Shown here: in pieces, positions 61,337 through 64,000 of the stretch
How the letters are laid out: each line of letters starts with the position of its first letter
Numbering within the stretch: position 1 is the stretch's first letter
Assembly: GCA_019636625.1 (NCBI GenBank)
Contig: JAHBXE010000003.1
Span: 124,001 to 188,000 of the forward strand
From: Phycisphaeraceae bacterium
Lineage (GTDB): Bacteria; Planctomycetota; Phycisphaerae; Phycisphaerales; UBA1924
Length of the DNA: 64,000 nucleotides
Direction: 5' to 3'
Program-made: the position numbers and the translations under genes
Notes under the pieces: generated by a model
What the model saw: only the letters and a program-made list of their open reading frames with translations
Databases searched by the model: none
Told to the model about the DNA's origin: nothing

Positions 61337-61900
61337 TTATATCGGCAACGCCAGGCCCTTCCCGGTCGCCTGGTCCACAATCCTTTGCGCCGTCGGCGTC
61401 TGAATCGACCGCAGCGTGTTCGCGCTCCGTTTCACGCCCTCCCGCAGCCCTTCATCCTCCTCCATCGCCTTCTCGAAGCTCCTCGCCACCGACGCCAGCC
61501 CCCGCTTCACCTGCACCAACCTCGCCACCGCCGCGGCCAGCGCCGCCCCCAGCACGTACGGCGACCGCAGCGGCTCCGGCAGCAGCGGCGCCGTCACCGA
61601 CACCACCGGGTCCGACGGCGCCTTCGCCTCTTCGATCACACGCTCCAGGCCCAGGATCGCCGCCCCAAGCGCCGACTCCTTCGCCCGCATCGCTTCCATC
61701 GCCGCCTGCGCCTCCACGCGCAGCGGATCCCCCGGCGAGAGCGCGGCCACCCGCGCCTCCCACAGCGCCCCCTCCTCCCGCGCCACCTCCCGAAGTTTGA
61801 CCGCCTCCGCCTTCATCGACTCCACCTTCGCCAAGTCCACACACCCCGATGCAAACAACACCGCACACGCCACCACAGCCAACCAGACAAAAGCCCGCAT
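61337..61900 (-). CDS. Lipoprotein with coiled-coil and C-terminal hydrophobic segment
   Basis: 187 residues. Lipoprotein signal MRAFVWLAVVACAVLFASGC, with Cys20 as the lipidated residue (lipobox ASGC). Next comes a Glu/Ala-rich helical region compatible with a coiled coil (VESMKAEAVKLREVAREEGA), then a hydrophobic stretch (SPYVLGAALAAAVARLV), and a short C-terminal tail. The second hydrophobic stretch is unusual for a lipoprotein. It precedes the prepilin-like gene by 39 bp. Confidence 0.7.
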   Translation of the reverse strand: MRAFVWLAVVACAVLFASGCVDLAKVESMKAEAVKLREVAREEGALWEARVAALSPGDPLRVEAQAAMEAMRAKESALGAAILGLERVIEEAKAPSDPVVSVTAPLLPEPLRSPYVLGAALAAAVARLVQVKRGLASVARSFEKAMEEDEGLREGVKRSANTLRSIQTPTAQRIVDQATGKGLALPI

Positions 61901-62057
61901 ACACCGCCCCCTTTCAATACCGGAACCTGCCGGCACAGGGGGGGCCTGCTGTCATACGCCCCAGTCTGCCATTTGTTACGCCCCTGTCCAGCCCAAACAC
62001 GCCACGACCGCGTTTCTGCGGACGCAACAGCGCCCTCGACCCCGACCAACCTCTCCG

Positions 62058-62210
62058 CCCCGGACCGACCGACCCCAAGCCCCCGAACGACGAACCTCAG
62101 GTCCACGAATGACAGACCCCAAGTCCCGGAACAAGCGACCTCAAGCCCTGAACGACAGACTTCAAGCCTCCGATTGACGGACGTCAAGTCCCGGAACGAG
62201 CGACCTCAAG
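62058..62210. repeat. 22-bp minisatellite, seven units
   Basis: Seven direct units of 21-22 bp with a loose consensus yCCCGGAACGACsGACCyCAAG. Examples are 62124-62145 (TCCCGGAACAAGCGACCTC then AAG) and 62189-62210 (TCCCGGAACGAGCGACCTC then AAG). The unit length is not a multiple of three and no supported gene covers it. It lies just before the family 1 mosaic repeat cluster. The rest of the gap 61901-62057 holds nothing I can assign. Confidence 0.75.
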
Positions 62211-62218
62211 TCTTTGTG

Positions 62219-62662
62219 CAGCCCGAAGGGCTCGACCGTTTGTAGCCGGGGGTCGCCGCGAAGCGGCACCCCCGGTCAACCCACCACAAGAACCTCGCAG
62301 CCTGAAAGGCTGCCACTCCGTCCCCGCCCACCACCACCACCCTCAACCCACGAACCACACCTCTCCTACACCGTTCACATTCATCTCCATCGACTTTCGC
62401 GCCCTCTTCCCCCGCCTCTCCCCAGCCCGAAGGGCTCGACCGTTCGTAGCCGGGGGTCGCCGCGAAGCGGCACCCCCGGTCAACCCGTCACACAATCCCG
62501 CAGCCTGAAAGGCTGCCACTCCCTCCCCGCCCACCAACACCACCCTCAACCCACGAACCCCCCCTCGCAGCCCTTCAGGCTGCTCCCCCTGGACCCCTTC
62601 TCTCACGGGGGTGCCGCTTCGCGGCGACCCCCGCCTATTCACTGCCCAGCCCTTCGGGCTGC
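62219..62662 (-). repeat. Mosaic palindromic repeat cluster, family 1, without transposase
   Basis: The segment 62423-62662, read on the minus strand, has the same modules in the same order as copies A (27005) and B (27885): CAGCCCGAAGGGCTG, the GTCGCCGCGAAGCGGC palindrome, GCAGCCTGAAGGGCTGC, GCAGCCTTTCAGGCTGC, GGGGTGCCGCTTCGCGGCG and AGCCCTTCGGGCT. An extra partial unit lies at 62219-62323 in tandem. No transposase is nearby, so this is a solo non-autonomous element of the type mobilised by RAYTs. It ends about 75 bp beyond the lpxC stop. Confidence 0.85.
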
Positions 62663-62735
62663 GTCATCTCCATGGCCGCCTCTTGCAACACATTCGTGGA
62701 CACCCGGCGCTGCCGCTCTCTTCCCCACTCACCCG

Positions 62736-63581
62736 CTACCCCCCCACCAACACCTTCGCCATCTCCGCGTTGAGCGCGTGCCCCGCCTTGTGCGCCACGA
62801 TCTCCCCCGCGATCGGCCGGCCCACCAGCGCCAGGTCCCCGATCAGGTCCAGCACCTTGTGCCGCGCCGGTTCGTTCTCAAACCGATACGCGTTCTCGAT
62901 CGGACCGTGCTCCCCGATCACCAGCATGTCCCGCGGCGACAAGTGGCCGAACAGCCCCGCCCTCTTCATCGCCTCCGCCTCCGCCAACGTGCAGAACGTC
63001 CGCGCCGGCGCCACCTCCCGCCGATACTCATCGCGCGCCGCGTCAAAGCCCGCCGACTGCACCCCCAGCGCCGACCCCGCCCCGTAATCCATCTCGTACC
63101 TATACACGCTCCCCGCCGCCGGGCGGGCCGAAATCCACGCCCCGCCCTCGCCCCGCACCGTCACCTCCCGCTCCACCCGCAGCGGCTCCACCATCGCCCC
63201 GGTGTACCTCAACCCCGCCCCCCACAGCGCCTCGGCAAACGGCCCCGCCGACCCATCCATGATCGGCGCCTCCGCCCCGTCCAGCTCCACCACGATGTCC
63301 GTGATCCCCAGCCCCGCCAGCGCCGACATGATGTGCTCCACCGTCACGCACACCGCCCCGCCGAAACGCAACGTTGTGTTCCGGCCCGGCACACCCGCCG
63401 GCGCCGGCCCCAGCGAGGCAACCGTCGCAGGAATATCCGGCGAACCCGGCAGGTCCACCCGCCGGAACACCACACCGCCCGTCCCCGCCGGCACGAACCT
63501 CACCGTCGACGCCTTCCCCGTGAACAGCCCGACCCCCGAAACCGTCGCCGGCCCGATGATCGTCCGCCGCGGCAGGCTCAT
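62736..63581 (-). CDS. lpxC: UDP-3-O-acyl-N-acetylglucosamine deacetylase
   Basis: 281 residues, near the usual 300. Zinc enzyme of the second, committed step of lipid A synthesis. Motifs: [15 protein letters not shown] (His zinc ligand), [29 protein letters not shown], and [13 protein letters not shown] followed by HKAGHALN, which supply the other ligands and base. The start ATG at 63581 overlaps the lpxD stop (ATGA); the longer upstream frame is antisense-like. Coupled with lpxD, which implies an outer membrane with LPS. Confidence 0.92.
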   Translation of the reverse strand: MSLPRRTIIGPATVSGVGLFTGKASTVRFVPAGTGGVVFRRVDLPGSPDIPATVASLGPAPAGVPGRNTTLRFGGAVCVTVEHIMSALAGLGITDIVVELDGAEAPIMDGSAGPFAEALWGAGLRYTGAMVEPLRVEREVTVRGEGGAWISARPAAGSVYRYEMDYGAGSALGVQSAGFDAARDEYRREVAPARTFCTLAEAEAMKRAGLFGHLSPRDMLVIGEHGPIENAYRFENEPARHKVLDLIGDLALVGRPIAGEIVAHKAGHALNAEMAKVLVGG

Positions 63582-64000
63582 GACCCCGGCACTTCGGCCT
63601 TGAGCTGCCGCCGAAGCTCCCGGATGTGCTTCGCCAGGTCGCGGAACATCGCGTAGTTCTGCGCCGCATCGCGGATCGGCATCGCCGGCGAACCCAGCCA
63701 CGATTCCCCCGCCGGGATGTCGTTCATCACCCCGCTGCTCGCCCCGATCTTCGCTCCCGCCCCGATCGTCAGGTTGTCCGCCACGCCCACGCCCCCCGCC
63801 AGGATCACCCCATCCCCCACCGTCACCGACCCCGACAGCCCGCACTGGCCGCAGATCAGGCAATGCCGCCCGACCCGGCAGTTGTGCCCGATCTGCACGA
63901 GGTTGTCGATCTTCGTCCCATCACCCACACTCGTGGAGCCGAACTTCGCCCGGTCGATGCACGTGTTCGCCCCGATCTCCACCTGCCGCCCGATCACCAC
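63578..64000 (-). CDS. lpxD: UDP-3-O-acylglucosamine N-acyltransferase, C-terminal part
   Basis: The visible 140 residues are the left-handed parallel beta-helix and the C-terminal helix; the N-terminus lies beyond the window. Hexapeptide repeats include [29 protein letters not shown] (with the catalytic His region) and [19 protein letters not shown], then [20 protein letters not shown] and a coiled C-terminal helix. This order is characteristic of LpxD rather than LpxA. It acylates the sugar nucleotide of lipid A using acyl-ACP. Its stop overlaps the lpxC start by 4 bp. Confidence 0.9.
   Translation of the reverse strand: MVIGRQVEIGANTCIDRAKFGSTSVGDGTKIDNLVQIGHNCRVGRHCLICGQCGLSGSVTVGDGVILAGGVGVADNLTIGAGAKIGASSGVMNDIPAGESWLGSPAMPIRDAAQNYAMFRDLAKHIRELRRQLKAEVPGS

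Noticed and set aside
62058..62210. CRISPR array
   Set aside because: Units of 21-22 bp follow one another without unique spacers and vary internally; this is a minisatellite.

Overview
The window is GC-rich DNA from a member of the Planctomycetota, most likely of the Phycisphaerae type. This is inferred from content, not from a marker gene. The evidence is eight secreted proteins that end in a cysteine-containing dockerin-like tail, ECF sigma factors paired with Ser/Thr kinases carrying TPR repeats, zinc-ribbon membrane proteins, lipid A genes (lpxC, lpxD) and a prepilin-like protein. I saw no rRNA, tRNA or CRISPR array.

Layout. 0-6 kb: two tandem zinc-ribbon membrane proteins, pyrB, two dockerin-tailed secreted proteins and a solitary nuoF. 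6-13.5 kb: a stretch bounded by an inverted pair of mosaic repeats. It holds a DUF4365-like nuclease-fold protein, an HNH endonuclease, an ABC-F ATPase, a cysteine desulfurase-like enzyme, a CbrC-family protein and a possible ADP-ribosyltransferase-fold protein. 13.6-26.9 kb: cystathionine beta-synthase and, 8 kb on, a cystathionine gamma-lyase/synthase, which together suggest transsulfuration. Between them lies a minus-strand cluster of an ECF sigma factor, a secreted protein and two paralogous kinases. A toxin-antitoxin-like nucleotidyltransferase pair, an acyltransferase with cdsA (phospholipid synthesis) and a DinB-like protein follow. 27-30.6 kb: two REP-associated tyrosine transposase loci, one frameshifted between direct repeats of about 240 bp and one intact between inverted repeats, with HIT and degenerate metallo-beta-lactamase genes between them. 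30.6-48.2 kb: coaD, small membrane proteins, four more dockerin-tailed proteins (two are tandem serine proteases), a YedK-type protein and a second sigma factor/kinase pair.

48.3-51.9 kb is the most unusual region. An apparently complete phage-type terminase large subunit, a GNAT acetyltransferase, a stand-alone ABC-type ATPase and a small helix-turn-helix protein lie in one orientation behind a perfect palindrome. No capsid, portal, tail or integrase genes are visible. This is the best candidate for an undescribed system.

52-64 kb: a dockerin-tailed gene broken by two single-base shifts, a zinc-ribbon CPBP protease, a GDSL esterase with a dockerin tail, rplM-rpsI with a clear terminator, a small operon with a prepilin-like protein, a 22-bp minisatellite, a solo cluster of the 27-28 kb mosaic repeat, and lpxC-lpxD running off the edge.

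Because GC is so high, very long open frames occur antisense to real genes. They were excluded. Family names are recalled from memory, and no database search was run.
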